Positions 1-11,223 of a stretch of 64,000 nt of DNA are shown piece by piece (the first letter of the stretch is position 1; the number at the start of each line of letters is the position of its first letter). The notes below the pieces were generated by a model. That model was given only the letters and a program-made list of their open reading frames with translations. It was not told where the DNA came from and did not search any database. The position numbers were made by a program, and so were the translations under genes. Origin of the DNA: Hyphomicrobiales bacterium (lineage in GTDB: Bacteria; Pseudomonadota; Alphaproteobacteria; Rhizobiales; Beijerinckiaceae); assembly GCA_947454055.1 (NCBI GenBank), contig CANGIS010000008.1:1-64000 (forward strand), in the 5' to 3' direction.

Positions 1-776
1 AAGCCCGGAACTTTGACCAGTGCGCGGAAAATATTACTGCCTTCCTGGAGCAGACAAATGCCATCGCCCGATTCCTCGGCGGCATTAAACTCGTCGACCT
101 TCGGCAATTTGAGATCCGGCACCGCCACATTATCGATCCGCTCCAATGTCGTGCCATCGGATTTCAGCAGAATTGCGACGAAAAAACCCAAGAAATACGA
201 ACGCGATTTCATGAATTCGTGAAAGCCAGCCTGATTATCGGCAAAAATGGGCTTGGCCTGCCCCATATCGGCGGCCATTAAGCGAACCTCGCGCCCAATC
301 GCACGGCACTGAAATTCCTGATAGGCGCGCGCAACCCCTACAGAGGTTTGCAGCAATTCCTTGATCTGGCCGCTGAAGGAGATATCGATCCCTTGTTCCA
401 GCGTCAGCCAGCCGACAATGGCCACCAAAACGGCAGGCGCCGCGGCAACAAAGCCGAACAAAGCCACAATTCGAACATGCAGGGCTGACCCGGCCACGCC
501 TGCCCGCCGCGCCTTCATCAAGCGGAAGGCTTCAACCCCGACCATCACCAGCAAAATGCCGATCAACACGCCGTTGACGCAAAATAGCCCGATGACCACA
601 TCGCGCGTGGGAACGACGGGCAAAAAATTGGCAAGCACCAAAAACGTTGCGAGCGCCGACATCAGCGCCAGAGCCACCACCACAATGCCGAAGGCACTGC
701 GCCAGAACGAGGATAGACGAACCCCCTGACGTTGGCTTGCCGACCGACGGGTTCCAAAAAAGCTCAATAGCGCCAT
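1..776 (-). CDS. ntrY: NtrY nitrogen-regulation sensor histidine kinase, N-terminal part (runs off the window)
   Basis: Membrane sensor kinase of the NtrY/NtrX two-component pair, which acts beside NtrB/NtrC in nitrogen and redox control. Only the first 258 or so codons are present; the kinase core lies beyond position 1. I read the ATG at 776-774 from the reverse strand. A first hydrophobic span (FGIVVVALALMSALATFLVL) is followed by a second (DVVIGLFCVNGVLIGILLVM), then the NtrY hallmark segment SALHVRIVALFGFVAAAPAV with a third span, and then a periplasmic sensor region. It lies 129 bp after ntrC on the same strand, the usual alphaproteobacterial order. The call is firm from the N-terminal pattern and context; catalytic residues cannot be checked here. 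Confidence 0.88.
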   Translation of the reverse strand, partial: MALLSFFGTRRSASQRQGVRLSSFWRSAFGIVVVALALMSALATFLVLANFLPVVPTRDVVIGLFCVNGVLIGILLVMVGVEAFRLMKARRAGVAGSALHVRIVALFGFVAAAPAVLVAIVGWLTLEQGIDISFSGQIKELLQTSVGVARAYQEFQCRAIGREVRLMAADMGQAKPIFADNQAGFHEFMKSRSYFLGFFVAILLKSDGTTLERIDNVAVPDLKLPKVDEFNAAEESGDGICLLQEGSNIFRALVKVPG

Positions 777-905
777 ACGTTCGTAGCCCGCTCCAGACCC
801 GCAAAGGAATGCAGATTCGCTGATGCAATCTAGCAACAGTGTTGCGAAATGACCACAGGCGCAGCCGATTTATCCCGTCCGAATGACGGTTGATCTCTGA
901 CGGAT

Positions 906-2351
<1,446 letters not shown>

Positions 2352-2354
2352 TGT

Positions 2355-3494
2355 TTATCCGTCACTTTCCACCGCACGGCCATCACGCGGTGCTTGCATC
2401 GACAAGAGCACTCTAAACATTGTCCGGCGTGGCAGCGATTCACACTCCACCACCCCGCCATGATCGCCAATAATCTTGGAGACCAAAGCAAGACCGAGGC
2501 CAGAACCCGAGGCCTTGGTCGAAATAAAAGGATCAAAGAGGTTTCGCATCATGTCTTCGGGCACACCGGGACCGTTATCGCGGACGCAAATTTCAAGCGG
2601 TAAGGCGACGCGGCTATTGCTGCCCGGCACCACCATCCGCACACCGGTGCGGTAGGCGGTGGACAATTCAATCTCGCCATCGACCGCATCCGGACCAATG
2701 GCCTCGGCGGCATTTTTGACGAGATTCAAAAAGACCTGAATCAATTGGTCACGATTGCACCATACCGGCGGCAAGGACGGATCATAGGTTTCCGTAAAGC
2801 GGATATGGCGGGCAAAACCGGAAATGGCCAAACGTTTGACGTGGTCAAGCACGCTGTGGATGTTGATCGGCTCGCGTTCGACCGGACGACCATCGGAAAA
2901 ATCCTCGAACCGGTCGACCAGTTTCACGATCCGATCGGTCTCATCGCAAATAAGGCGCAAGAGCGAAAGGTCGTCACCGGCCACCGAGGTTTCGAGCAAT
3001 TGGGCCGCACCTCTGATGCCCGAAAGCGGATTTTTTATTTCATGCGCCAGCATCGATCCCATCGCTGAAATAGAGCGGGCTGCCCCGCGATGCGTCATCT
3101 GCCTGTCCATTTTTTCGGCAATTGTCTTTTCTTGCAGCATGATGACCACATCGTTCGCATCATCCGATTCCAGCGTTGCGAAGATATCGACCACTTTGTC
3201 AAAGCCGATCCGCGGCGTGCCGATGTCGACGCGGTACTCGCTGACACTGCCCCTATTGGCTCGCACCTGATGCACCAGCGCCAGTAAAGGCGAACCAAAC
3301 GGCACGATATCCGCCAATTTATGACGCCGCAGCACCGAGAGACTCATCTGGAAAAACGATTGTGCCGATAAATTGGCCTCCAGCACCTCATCCGTTTCGC
3401 CAAAAACGATCACCGGTATCGGCAGCACATTAAGGATGGCATCGCCCCGCAGGTCGAAGGCCTTCTTGTCCATGGCGGAGGGAAAATTCGTCAT
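2355..3494 (-). CDS. ntrB: NtrB nitrogen regulation histidine kinase/phosphatase
   Basis: Cytoplasmic kinase that phosphorylates or dephosphorylates NtrC, normally under PII control. The 379-residue protein has an N-terminal PAS-like sensor (about 18-125), a HisKA segment with phospho-acceptor H151 in [20 protein letters not shown], and a HATPase domain with the N box ([10 protein letters not shown]) and G boxes ([16 protein letters not shown]). No membrane span is seen, as expected. The start codon overlaps the dusB stop by one base (TAATG), so dusB, ntrB and ntrC form one translational chain. Confidence 0.97.
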   Translation of the reverse strand: MTNFPSAMDKKAFDLRGDAILNVLPIPVIVFGETDEVLEANLSAQSFFQMSLSVLRRHKLADIVPFGSPLLALVHQVRANRGSVSEYRVDIGTPRIGFDKVVDIFATLESDDANDVVIMLQEKTIAEKMDRQMTHRGAARSISAMGSMLAHEIKNPLSGIRGAAQLLETSVAGDDLSLLRLICDETDRIVKLVDRFEDFSDGRPVEREPINIHSVLDHVKRLAISGFARHIRFTETYDPSLPPVWCNRDQLIQVFLNLVKNAAEAIGPDAVDGEIELSTAYRTGVRMVVPGSNSRVALPLEICVRDNGPGVPEDMMRNLFDPFISTKASGSGLGLALVSKIIGDHGGVVECESLPRRTMFRVLLSMQAPRDGRAVESDG

Positions 3495-4501
3495 TACGCG
3501 CTCCGCTGGGGTTCGAACGAATAAAGCGTGCTCAAAAGTTCAATCACACGGGCGGGCCGCGACGTGGTTACGAGTTCCTGACGCCATTCAGTGGGCTGTT
3601 CTTCATCCAACGCCCCTGCATCCGTGGCATAGGCGGCAAGATGCTTGCGGGCATGGCGAACACCGGTCTCGATCCCCATCGCCGCCAGCAAGCCTTCATA
3701 ATGCTCGATGGCTGCGTCACGCCTCAGTCCGCGATCGGGTGCCTGCATCTCGAAGCCGTCTGCCAAGCCGCGGGCGATCTGCCCCACCAGCCAAGGCTTG
3801 CCGAGGGCCGAGCGGCCGATCATCACGCCATCGGCGCCTGACGCCGACACCATCGCCTTCGCATCCGAAAGATCATGGCAATCGCCATTCGCGATCACCG
3901 GAATGGAAACCGCGTCTTTGACCCGACGAATGGCCGCCCAATCGGCCTGGCCTTTGTAGAACTGACAGCGTGTGCGTCCGTGAATGGTGACGAGTTTGAC
4001 GCCGAGGGCTTCGGCACGGCGGGCGAGCTCGGGCGCGTTCAGGCTATTCTCGTCCCACCCCAACCGCATTTTTACCGTGACAGGGATGTTGACCGCCGCG
4101 ACCGTGGCCTCGATCAAGCGCGCGGCATGGTCGAGATCGCGCATCAGAGCGGAGCCGGCATAGCCACCGGTGACGCGCTTAGCGGGACATCCCATATTGA
4201 TATCGACGATGGCTGCGCCCGATGCTTCAGCAAGGCGGGCGGCCTCCCCCATCCATTGCGGGTCGCAACCGGCAATCTGGACGACATGCTGATCGATCCC
4301 GCCACCCTCGGCCCGAAGACGGGACTCTTCCGAGCCCTGCACGAAATCATCCGAGGCAACCATTTCGGAAATGACCAGCGAGGCGCCAAAACGCTTCGCG
4401 ATCCGACGCATGACATGATCCGTCACGCCCGACATCGGTGCCAGAAAGGCCCGACCATCCAACGAAACCGAACCAATCGCGAGGGTTGAGGGTAATTGCA
4501 T
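3494..4501 (-). CDS. dusB: tRNA-dihydrouridine synthase DusB (NifR3)
   Basis: FMN enzyme that reduces specific uridines in tRNA. The protein is a TIM barrel starting [15 protein letters not shown], with the catalytic cysteine in [12 protein letters not shown] and phosphate-binding segments VIANGD and [13 protein letters not shown]. In this order the gene is historically called nifR3, first gene of the nifR3-ntrB-ntrC operon. I chose the ATG at 4501; a TTG five codons upstream is possible but lies inside the promoter/operator repeat. No good Shine-Dalgarno precedes either start, and the predicted leader is only about 23 nt. Confidence 0.95.
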   Translation of the reverse strand: MQLPSTLAIGSVSLDGRAFLAPMSGVTDHVMRRIAKRFGASLVISEMVASDDFVQGSEESRLRAEGGGIDQHVVQIAGCDPQWMGEAARLAEASGAAIVDINMGCPAKRVTGGYAGSALMRDLDHAARLIEATVAAVNIPVTVKMRLGWDENSLNAPELARRAEALGVKLVTIHGRTRCQFYKGQADWAAIRRVKDAVSIPVIANGDCHDLSDAKAMVSASGADGVMIGRSALGKPWLVGQIARGLADGFEMQAPDRGLRRDAAIEHYEGLLAAMGIETGVRHARKHLAAYATDAGALDEEQPTEWRQELVTTSRPARVIELLSTLYSFEPQRSA

Positions 4502-4503
4502 AA

Positions 4504-4559
4504 AATCTAGGCACAATTGAAACTGCCTAGATTATAACCTTTCTTGTGCATTGCAGCAA
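4504..4559 (-). promoter_or_regulatory. dusB-ntrBC promoter with a perfect 10-bp inverted repeat over the -10 box
   Basis: On the minus strand -35 TTGCTG (4559-4554) and -10 TATAAT (4536-4531) are separated by 17 bp. A perfect inverted repeat, AATCTAGGCA (4504-4513) and TGCCTAGATT (4524-4533) with a 10-bp spacer, overlaps the -10 box and the expected start point and ends 2 bp before the dusB ATG. The arm centres are 20 bp apart, two helical turns, which fits a dimeric repressor. The arms do not look like an NtrC site (TGCACC...GGTGCA). A weaker repeat, AAAGCC/GGCTTT at 4564-4586, lies just upstream of the -35 box. Confidence 0.65.
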
Positions 4560-4657
4560 GGATAAAGCCGCGTCCGATAGGGCTTTAACGAAGAACCAGT
4601 CATGGCCGTTGCAGCAACAAGTTGACCTCAAGGAACAAACGTTCCAAATCTCCCGCC

Positions 4658-5878
4658 ATGTCGTCGTTTTTAACCGTGCCTGACCGGATCAATGTCGCCG
4701 CCCTCATCGTGGCGGCGGGCCGGGGCATGCGTGTGGGAATCGACCTTCCCAAGCAGTATCTCGATCTACAGGGTGAAACGGTCCTTGTGCGCAGCATTCG
4801 CGCGCTTGCCGCCGATCATCGGGTCCGGTCGATTCTGTGCGTGATCCATCCCGACGATCGCGCTTTATACGATAGCGCCATAGCGTCGCTGGACGCTGCG
4901 AGTGCCGCGCGCCTGCTGGAACCGGCCTATGGCGGCTCAACCCGGCAGGCTTCTGGCCATGCCGGATTGGAAGCGCTGGCTGCGACCAGCAACCCGCCCG
5001 ATATTGTTCTGGTGCATGATGCCGCGCGTCCCTTTGCCAGCCCTGCCCTTGTCGGCCGCAGCATCGAGGCCGCCTATGCCAAAGGTGCCGCCATTCCGGG
5101 CGTGGCCGTCACCGACACCATCAAGCGGGTCGATGCGCAGGGCCAGATTACGGATACGCCACCGCGGCGTGATCTGAAGGCCGTGCAAACGCCGCAGGCC
5201 TTCCGGTTCGACGTTTTGTTGAAGGCGCACCGTTCCGCCGCCACCCAGAAGGGCCTCGACTTTACCGATGATGCCGCGATTGCCGAATGGGCGGGACATC
5301 CGGTCCATGTGTTTGACGGCGAACTTGGCAACCTCAAATTAACCACCGCGGCCGATTTTGCGACGGCCAGAGAGAGCAGCATGGGCGCGAGCGAAACCAG
5401 AACGGGCATCGGCTATGACGTCCATGCGTTCGAAGCAGGCGAAGCCATCATTCTTGGCGGCGTCACCTTGCCCCACAGCCACCAACTTTCGGGCCACTCG
5501 GATGCCGATGTGGTCTTGCATGCGATCACCGATGCCATTTTCGGCGCGTTGGCCGATGGTGATATAGGCTCCCATTTCCCGCCCTCCGACCCGCAATGGC
5601 GGGGAGCATCCTCGGGCATTTTTCTCGATTATGCGGTGAAACGGGTCAAAGAACGCGGGGGGCGGATTGTCCATCTCGATGCCACCATTATTTGCGAGGC
5701 GCCCAAAATTGGACCCCATCGCGACGCGATGCGGGAAAGCATTGCCGAAATTTGTGGTTTGACGGTGGATCGGGTCGGGATCAAAGCCACCACCACCGAA
5801 CAATTGGGCTTTACCGGCCGCAGGGAAGGCATCGCCACCCAGGCGATCGCGACGCTTTCCCTGCCCGTCAAGGATTAG
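4658..5878 (+). CDS. ispDF: Bifunctional IspD/IspF enzyme of the MEP isoprenoid pathway
   Basis: A fused enzyme of 406 residues. The N-terminal IspD half makes CDP-methylerythritol from MEP and CTP; it shows the nucleotide-binding [13 protein letters not shown] and the following PKQY. The C-terminal IspF half (about residue 245 to the end) makes the cyclodiphosphate and shows metal ligands in GIGYDVHAF and [11 protein letters not shown], plus [16 protein letters not shown]. The fusion is common in alphaproteobacteria. An in-frame TTG at 4622 would add 12 residues, but the ATG at 4658 fits the family start. It is divergent from dusB, with cinA 4 bp downstream. Confidence 0.96.
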   Translation: MSSFLTVPDRINVAALIVAAGRGMRVGIDLPKQYLDLQGETVLVRSIRALAADHRVRSILCVIHPDDRALYDSAIASLDAASAARLLEPAYGGSTRQASGHAGLEALAATSNPPDIVLVHDAARPFASPALVGRSIEAAYAKGAAIPGVAVTDTIKRVDAQGQITDTPPRRDLKAVQTPQAFRFDVLLKAHRSAATQKGLDFTDDAAIAEWAGHPVHVFDGELGNLKLTTAADFATARESSMGASETRTGIGYDVHAFEAGEAIILGGVTLPHSHQLSGHSDADVVLHAITDAIFGALADGDIGSHFPPSDPQWRGASSGIFLDYAVKRVKERGGRIVHLDATIICEAPKIGPHRDAMRESIAEICGLTVDRVGIKATTTEQLGFTGRREGIATQAIATLSLPVKD

Positions 5879-5882
5879 AACC

Positions 5883-6383
5883 ATGGCCAGTTCGGAAGCG
5901 ATCGAGGCGCTGGCTTACGAGGTCATCGAGGTTTGTCAGGTGCGCGGTCTCAAGGTTGCGACCGCTGAATCCTGCACGGGCGGATTGGTGGCCGGCGCCT
6001 TGACCGGTATATCCGGCTCGTCGGCGGTCGTGGACCGCGGTTTTGTGACCTATTCTAACGAGGCCAAAGCCGAGATGCTGGGCGTGGAACCTGCGCTGAT
6101 CGAAACCCATGGCGCGGTAAGTGAACCGGTGGCACGGGCCATGGCGGAAGCGGCACTGGCCCATTCGCGTGCCGACATCGCGGTCGCCATCACGGGGATT
6201 GCAGGCCCCGGTGGCGGATCGGAGCTCAAACCCGTGGGGCTCGTGCATTTCGCCTGCGCCAGCAAAGCATCACCCACCCGCCATCTGGTGCGACGCTACG
6301 GCGAGCTCGGCCGCGAAACCGTGCGCGAGGCAGCGGTCAAAGATGCGTTGCTTTTGATTTCGGAGCAGGCAAAGTCCGATTAA
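5883..6383 (+). CDS. pncC: CinA-type nicotinamide-nucleotide amidohydrolase (PncC)
   Basis: Stand-alone CinA C-terminal domain of 166 residues, the usual size for PncC, which deamidates nicotinamide mononucleotide for NAD recycling. Visible motifs are the catalytic-serine segment [13 protein letters not shown] (S30), the loop [10 protein letters not shown] and the glycine-rich [17 protein letters not shown]. It lies 4 bp after ispDF and is probably co-transcribed. Its 3' end overlaps the convergent RatA-like gene by 4 bp. The name CinA (competence-induced) comes from the family and does not by itself imply competence here. Confidence 0.92.
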   Translation: MASSEAIEALAYEVIEVCQVRGLKVATAESCTGGLVAGALTGISGSSAVVDRGFVTYSNEAKAEMLGVEPALIETHGAVSEPVARAMAEAALAHSRADIAVAITGIAGPGGGSELKPVGLVHFACASKASPTRHLVRRYGELGRETVREAAVKDALLLISEQAKSD

Positions 6384-6835
6384 ATTATCTTGCCATAGAC
6401 AAGGCCCGCGCGCTCGACAAAGGCGTCGGAAAAACGTTTGAAGGCCGCTTCGAACATCGCCCCCATCAACATGCCCAACATGCGGGATTTGAAGGCGTAA
6501 TCGATAAAAAACTCGACCTTGGTTCCACTGCCCTCACTCACGAAAACCCAGCGGTTTTCCATGTGGCTGAACGGGCCATCGACATATTCGACCAGAATTT
6601 TGTTACCGGCCTGATCAAGCGTGACGCGGGAGGTAAACGTTTCGCGGATGGCCTTGTATCCAACCGTCATATCGGCCAGCAACACCTCGCGACCATCCTC
6701 TTGGCGCGTACGGCGGCGCACTTTCAGACCCTCGCAGAGCGGCAAAAACTCAGGATATTTTTCAACATCGGCCACAAGGGCAAACATCAGGTCGGGCGCA
6801 AAGCCGACGGTGCGGGAGGATTGGAAGGTGGGCAT
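6380..6835 (-). CDS. SRPBCC-fold protein, RatA/Coq10 family
   Basis: A 151-residue START-like protein of the polyketide cyclase/Coq10 group. The pattern is typical: an N-terminal strand with SSRTVGF, then [17 protein letters not shown], and a C-terminal helix ([12 protein letters not shown]-like). In mitochondria Coq10 binds ubiquinone and helps its use in respiration; the E. coli relative RatA has been described as a ribosome-association toxin. In alphaproteobacteria the gene regularly follows lipA, which favours a Coq10-like role. It starts 7 bp after the lipA stop and is co-directional with it. Confidence 0.88.
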   Translation of the reverse strand: MPTFQSSRTVGFAPDLMFALVADVEKYPEFLPLCEGLKVRRRTRQEDGREVLLADMTVGYKAIRETFTSRVTLDQAGNKILVEYVDGPFSHMENRWVFVSEGSGTKVEFFIDYAFKSRMLGMLMGAMFEAAFKRFSDAFVERAGLVYGKII

Positions 6836-6841
6836 CGGCTC

Positions 6842-7813
6842 TTATCGTCCCAAATTCTTGGCGCGCGCTGCCCGAAGCTTGGCAAAATCCTCGCCCGCAT
6901 GGTGCGATGAGCGCGTCAGCGGCGTAGCCGACACCAGCAGGAAGCCCTTTGTATAGGCGATGGTCTCGTAAGCCTTGAACGCGTCCGGCGTGATAAAATC
7001 AATCACGGCATGGTGCTTTTTGGTGGGCTGCAAATATTGGCCGATGGTGAGAAAATCGACATCCGCCGAGCGCAGATCATCCATCAATTGCAGAACCTCG
7101 TTCCGCTCCTCGCCCAGACCAACCATAATGCCTGATTTGGTGAAAATCGACGGATCAAGCTCTTTGACCCGCTGCAACAGCCGGATGGAATGGAAATACC
7201 GCGCACCGGGACGAACGGTGAGGTAGTTGGAAGGAACCGTCTCAAGATTATGGTTGAAAACATCAGGCTTTGCTTCAACAACCACTTCTAAAGCACCGTC
7301 TTTCCTTAAGAAATCAGGTGTTAGAATTTCAATCGTCGTGAGCGGCGATCGCGCGCGAATCGCGCGGATCACTTGGGCGAAATGCCCGGCACCGCCATCT
7401 TTCAAATCATCGCGGTCGACCGATGTGATGACCACATGCGAAAGGCCAAGTTTGGCAACCGCATCGGCAATTTTGGCCGGTTCATCGGCATCAAGTGCGC
7501 CCGGCATGCCGGTTTTGACATTGCAGAACGCGCAAGCGCGCGTGCAGGTGTCGCCCATGATCATGAAGGTGGCGTGCTTTTTCTCCCAGCACTCGCCAAC
7601 ATTGGGGCAACCCGCCTCCTCGCACACGGTGACAAGACCATGCTCTTTCACAATGCGGTTGGTTTCGGCCCAAAGCGGCGAGCCCGGCGCTTTGACGCGT
7701 ATCCAGTCCGGCTTGCGCTTGATCGGACTATCGGGCCGATTGGCCTTTTCAGGATGGCGCGCAGCGGAAGCCTTGCGTGGGTCATTGGTGAGCAGATCGA
7801 TAACGGTGGCCAT
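6842..7813 (-). CDS. lipA: Lipoyl synthase LipA (radical SAM)
   Basis: Inserts two sulfurs into octanoylated lipoyl domains, making the cofactor for the pyruvate dehydrogenase complex encoded nearby. The 323-residue protein has the auxiliary cluster cysteines ([12 protein letters not shown]) and the radical-SAM motif CTRACAFC, then [11 protein letters not shown] and a C-terminal RSSHHAGE arginine-serine region. A GTG two codons upstream is in frame, but GGAAG is well spaced only for the ATG at 7813. A ParDE pair separates it from lpdA, so it may be transcribed with the toxin-antitoxin genes. Confidence 0.97.
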   Translation of the reverse strand: MATVIDLLTNDPRKASAARHPEKANRPDSPIKRKPDWIRVKAPGSPLWAETNRIVKEHGLVTVCEEAGCPNVGECWEKKHATFMIMGDTCTRACAFCNVKTGMPGALDADEPAKIADAVAKLGLSHVVITSVDRDDLKDGGAGHFAQVIRAIRARSPLTTIEILTPDFLRKDGALEVVVEAKPDVFNHNLETVPSNYLTVRPGARYFHSIRLLQRVKELDPSIFTKSGIMVGLGEERNEVLQLMDDLRSADVDFLTIGQYLQPTKKHHAVIDFITPDAFKAYETIAYTKGFLLVSATPLTRSSHHAGEDFAKLRAARAKNLGR

Positions 7814-7835
7814 GAACACTTCCGATTAAATCGTA

Positions 7836-8171
7836 TTATGCCGTTGGATCAATAACAGAAATCCAATCACGCGCCGAATGTAACACGCGAACAATATCTA
7901 TGCCGCTGGGGTGAATAAGAGGCTGATAAATGATCAAATGGCTCCGATAAACAAATACGCGGATCGTTGGATGGTTCTTGAACCGCACATTGCCCATTTC
8001 AGGACTATCAGCGAGCGTTTTTAGAGTCGCCTCAAGGCCATAGAGATAATTTTGTGCTGCGACCGGGTTATCGCGGGCAATCACACGATAGATTTCGATG
8101 AGATCAGCCTTCGCAAGCGGCCTCCGCCGAATAAGCCCATGCCTATCGTGCAATCGGTTGGGACGCCTCAC
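7836..8171 (-). CDS. parE: ParE/RelE-family toxin
   Basis: 111-residue toxin of the RelE/ParE fold: an N-terminal helix segment (AKADLIEIYRVIARDN), the middle LYGLEATLKTLADSPEMGN and the closing strands RVFVYRSHLIIYQ and IDIVRVLHSARDW. ParE members poison gyrase; RelE members cut ribosomal mRNA. The sequence alone does not decide which applies, though the partner and ending favour ParE. GTG at 8171 is supported by GGAGG nine bases upstream and lies inside the antitoxin gene, giving a 29-bp overlap. An out-of-frame ATG near 8139 would fit the usual family N-terminus less well. Confidence 0.85.
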   Translation of the reverse strand: MRRPNRLHDRHGLIRRRPLAKADLIEIYRVIARDNPVAAQNYLYGLEATLKTLADSPEMGNVRFKNHPTIRVFVYRSHLIIYQPLIHPSGIDIVRVLHSARDWISVIDPTA

Positions 8172-8403
8172 GAATTAAAGCCTCCATACCCTCCCACTCG
8201 ACAGATGGCCCACTTTCAAGTCCAGCCGCGATCTCGGTTTCAAACTCTTGAAGCCGGGCCAAACGCGAAAGCTCCGCACGTTCAAGCAGTTTAAGGCCCG
8301 CGCCAATAACGTCACTGGCCTCAACGAAGCGGCCCTGTTTCACCATCTCCGATATGAAAGCGGACTGCTTGGCATCCAAAGTTAGCTCAACGGAATGCTT
8401 CAT
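8143..8403 (-). CDS. parD: ParD/CC2985-type antitoxin
   Basis: 86-residue ribbon-helix-helix antitoxin. It begins MKHSVELTLDAKQSAFISEM, followed by VKQGRFVEASDVIGAGLKLLE, the typical ParD N-terminal DNA-binding fold; the acidic tail would wrap the toxin. The ATG at 8403 has GGAGG eight bases upstream; the GTG five codons earlier has none. Only 24 bp separate it from lpdA, so it either reads through from the lpdA-pdh region or has a promoter inside lpdA. ParD proteins normally repress their own operon. Confidence 0.87.
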   Translation of the reverse strand: MKHSVELTLDAKQSAFISEMVKQGRFVEASDVIGAGLKLLERAELSRLARLQEFETEIAAGLESGPSVEWEGMEALIREASQPIAR

Positions 8404-8427
8404 CTTTTCTGCCTCCACATGGAAGTC

Positions 8428-9870
8428 TTAAATATGGATCGCCCGCCCATAGGCATCAAGCACGCACTCATGCATCATTTCAGAAAGGGTCGGATGCGGA
8501 AAGACCGTGTGCATCAACTCTTCTTCCGTCGTCTCGAGGCCCATCGCGACCACAAAGCCCTGAATGAGCTCGGTGACTTCGGCGCCCACCATATGCGCGC
8601 CGAGCAATTTGCCGGTCTTGGCGTCGAAAATGGTTTTCACCAAGCCGTCAGGCTCGCCCAGCGCAATCGCTTTGCCATTGCCCATAAACGGGAAGCGGCC
8701 GACCTTGAGCGTAAAGCCGGCGTCCTTGGCCTTGGCTTCGGTTAAGCCAACGGAGGCGATTTGCGGGTGGCAATAGGTGCAGCCCGGTATCTTTTGTTTG
8801 TCCATCGCATGGACATGCAGGCCCTTGATCGCTTCAACGGTGAGCACACCCTCATGCTCGGCCTTATGCGCCAGCATCGGCGGGCCCGCGACATCGCCAA
8901 TCGCGTAAATGCCCGCGACATTGGTTTTGCCCAACCCGTCGGTGACGATGCAGCCGCGATCGGTCTTAACCCCCAAAGCTTCAAGGCCGAGGCCTTCGAT
9001 GTTGCCGATCACGCCAACCGCGGAGATCAGCCGATCAGCCGTAATATCGACGGAAGCGCCCTTCTCATCCACCACGGTGGCGGTTACCGAGTTGGCACCC
9101 TTCTTAACAGCGGTAACCTTCGCGCTCGACATAATCTTCATGCCGAGCTTTTCGAAGCGCTTGCGGGCGACCGCTGCAATATCCGCATCTTCCACGGGCA
9201 GGATTTGCGGCATGACTTCGACAACCGTGACCTCTGCGCCAAGCGAGCGGTAGAAACTTGCGAACTCGATACCGATGGCGCCCGACCCCATGACGATGAG
9301 CGATTTCGGCATAAAATCCGGAACCATCGCTTCAAAATAGGTCCAGATCAGCTTTTTATCCGGCTCGATGCCGGGCAAAGCGCGCGGCCTTGCGCCGGTG
9401 GCCACAATAATATGCTTGGCGGTGTAGGTGCCCTCGCCCAAAACGCCCTTCGGCACCGGATGTTGTGGCTGCACGGCAGGCTTGGTGGCCTTGCCGACGC
9501 TCACTTCGCCGGGTTTCGTGATTTTGGCTTCGCCCCAGATCACATCGACTTTGTTTTTCTTCAGCAAAAAGCCGACACCGCCATTGAGCTGCCCCGATAC
9601 GCCGCGCGAACGCTTGACGATGTCGGCAATGTCAAAGCCCATCTTGCCTTCAAGCGTCAGGCCGTAATCCTTGGCGTGCGTTGCCTGATGGAAAATCTCG
9701 GCCGAACGCAACAGCGCCTTGGTGGGGATGCAGCCCCAATTGAGGCAGATACCGCCGAGATGCTCGCGCTCTACCACCGCCGTTTTAAAGCCCAGTTGGG
9801 CCGCACGAATCGCGGTGACATAACCGCCCGGACCACCGCCAATGATGAGAATGTCGTAGGCTTGGGACAC
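8428..9870 (-). CDS. lpdA: Dihydrolipoyl dehydrogenase (E3)
   Basis: FAD flavoprotein that reoxidises dihydrolipoyl groups of the pyruvate dehydrogenase complex and passes electrons to NAD. The 480 residues show the FAD dinucleotide fold (ILIIGGGPGGYVTAIRAAQLG), the redox disulfide C42/C47 in GGICLNWGCIPTKALL, the NAD-binding fold (VMGSGAIGIEFASFYRSLGA) and the C-terminal catalytic His-Glu region (HPHPTLSEMMHE; the first H is the acid-base histidine). It lies 28 bp after pdhC, so pdhA-pdhB-pdhC-lpdA form one gene set. Confidence 0.97.
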   Translation of the reverse strand: MSQAYDILIIGGGPGGYVTAIRAAQLGFKTAVVEREHLGGICLNWGCIPTKALLRSAEIFHQATHAKDYGLTLEGKMGFDIADIVKRSRGVSGQLNGGVGFLLKKNKVDVIWGEAKITKPGEVSVGKATKPAVQPQHPVPKGVLGEGTYTAKHIIVATGARPRALPGIEPDKKLIWTYFEAMVPDFMPKSLIVMGSGAIGIEFASFYRSLGAEVTVVEVMPQILPVEDADIAAVARKRFEKLGMKIMSSAKVTAVKKGANSVTATVVDEKGASVDITADRLISAVGVIGNIEGLGLEALGVKTDRGCIVTDGLGKTNVAGIYAIGDVAGPPMLAHKAEHEGVLTVEAIKGLHVHAMDKQKIPGCTYCHPQIASVGLTEAKAKDAGFTLKVGRFPFMGNGKAIALGEPDGLVKTIFDAKTGKLLGAHMVGAEVTELIQGFVVAMGLETTEEELMHTVFPHPTLSEMMHECVLDAYGRAIHI

Positions 9871-9898
9871 GGTGGCCCTCCTCGAAAATAGGCTTGAA

Positions 9899-11209
9899 TT
9901 AAACCAGCATGCCGACCGGATTTTCGATCAGCGTTTTGAACGCCTGAATAAGCTCGGCCCCCAAAGCGCCATCCACCGCGCGATGATCGGTCGAGAACGT
10001 CACCGTCATCACGGTTGCGACCGAAAGCTGGCCGTTCTTGACCACCGCGCGCTGCTCGCCCGCACCCACCGCCAAAATGGTCGCGTGCGGCGGGTTGACG
10101 ATGGCCTGGAAGTTTTTCACGCCGAACATGCCGAGATTGCTCACCGCTGTTGAGCCGCCCTGATATTCCTCAGGCTTCAATTTGCGGTTCCGCGCGCGGG
10201 CCGCCAGATCCTTCATCTCGTTCGAGATGGCCGAAAGCGACTTCAACTCGGCCTTGCGCACAATCGGGGTAATCAGCCCGCCCGGAATAGAAACCGCCAC
10301 GCCGACATCGGCGTGTTTGTGCTTTAACATCGCGCCTTCCGTCCACGTCACATTGGCATCGGGCACGCGCATAAGCGCGACAGCCAAGGCCTTGATCACG
10401 AAATCATTGACCGAGAGCTTGTAGGCAGGCTTGCCATCCGCGCCCTTTGGCGCTGACGCATTGATGGCTTCGCGGGCCGCCAGCAAAGCATCGAGCTCGC
10501 AATCGGCCGAGACGTAGAAATGCGGGATCGTTTGTTTGGCTTCCAACAACCGCCGCGCAATCGTTTTGCGCATCGAATCGTGGGGGATTTCTTCGTAGGA
10601 GCCAGCTTCAAACAGCTTCTTGACGGTTTCGTCCGCCATGCCGGTGGCCATCGCCGGTGCAGCAACAGACGCCGCAGGCGCTGCGCGTTTTGGCGAGCCG
10701 CCTGCAAGGGCTGCTTTGATGTCCCGCTCGACAATGCGGCCATGCGGGCCGGAGCCGGCGATGGAGGCCAGATCGAGACCCGCCTCTTTCGCCATGCGCT
10801 TGGCCAGCGGCGACGCAAAAAGTTTTGCGCCGGAAGAGATAGGTGCGGCAATGGTTGCCACTACCGGTGCGGAAGCTGCGGCCGGCGCAGCGGTTGGCGT
10901 TGTAACTGGCAGAGCCGCAGGTTTCGGCGCACCCGCCCCCCCCGCTGCAACCTTGCCAACATCCTCGCCATCCGATGCGATCAGCGCGATGACCTGGTTG
11001 ACCGCCACATCCTGCGTGCCGCCCGGCACCAGAATTTTGGCCAAAATCCCTTCATCAACCGATTCTACTTCCATCGTCGCCTTATCGGTTTCGATTTCAG
11101 CCAGAATGTCGCCGGATTTGATCCGGTCCCCTTCTTTTTTCAACCATTTGGCGAGATTGCCCTTTTCCATCGTCGGTGAAAGGGCAGGCATCAGAATTTC
11201 AACGGCCAT
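9899..11209 (-). CDS. pdhC: Dihydrolipoamide acetyltransferase (E2) of pyruvate dehydrogenase
   Basis: Core of the pyruvate dehydrogenase complex, transferring acetyl from lipoamide to CoA. The 436 residues comprise one lipoyl domain (1-80, lipoyl lysine K43 in [10 protein letters not shown]), an Ala/Pro linker, a peripheral subunit-binding domain ([20 protein letters not shown] ... GRIVERDI) and the acetyltransferase domain ending with [10 protein letters not shown]. The lipoyl domain is nearly the same as that on PdhB. It starts 14 bp after pdhB. Confidence 0.97.
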   Translation of the reverse strand: MAVEILMPALSPTMEKGNLAKWLKKEGDRIKSGDILAEIETDKATMEVESVDEGILAKILVPGGTQDVAVNQVIALIASDGEDVGKVAAGGAGAPKPAALPVTTPTAAPAAASAPVVATIAAPISSGAKLFASPLAKRMAKEAGLDLASIAGSGPHGRIVERDIKAALAGGSPKRAAPAASVAAPAMATGMADETVKKLFEAGSYEEIPHDSMRKTIARRLLEAKQTIPHFYVSADCELDALLAAREAINASAPKGADGKPAYKLSVNDFVIKALAVALMRVPDANVTWTEGAMLKHKHADVGVAVSIPGGLITPIVRKAELKSLSAISNEMKDLAARARNRKLKPEEYQGGSTAVSNLGMFGVKNFQAIVNPPHATILAVGAGEQRAVVKNGQLSVATVMTVTFSTDHRAVDGALGAELIQAFKTLIENPVGMLV

Positions 11210-11223
11210 GAGTGCCTCCCCGA

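Noticed and set aside
8130-8145. Out-of-frame ATG (ATGGGCTTATT) suggesting a frameshifted parE start
   Set aside because: The in-frame GTG at 8171 has a well placed GGAGG, so no frameshift is needed.
8761-9891. Long plus-strand ORF of 376 codons opposite lpdA
   Set aside because: It lies wholly antisense to a complete lpdA with all motifs, and its translation shows no domain. It is a shadow of codon bias.
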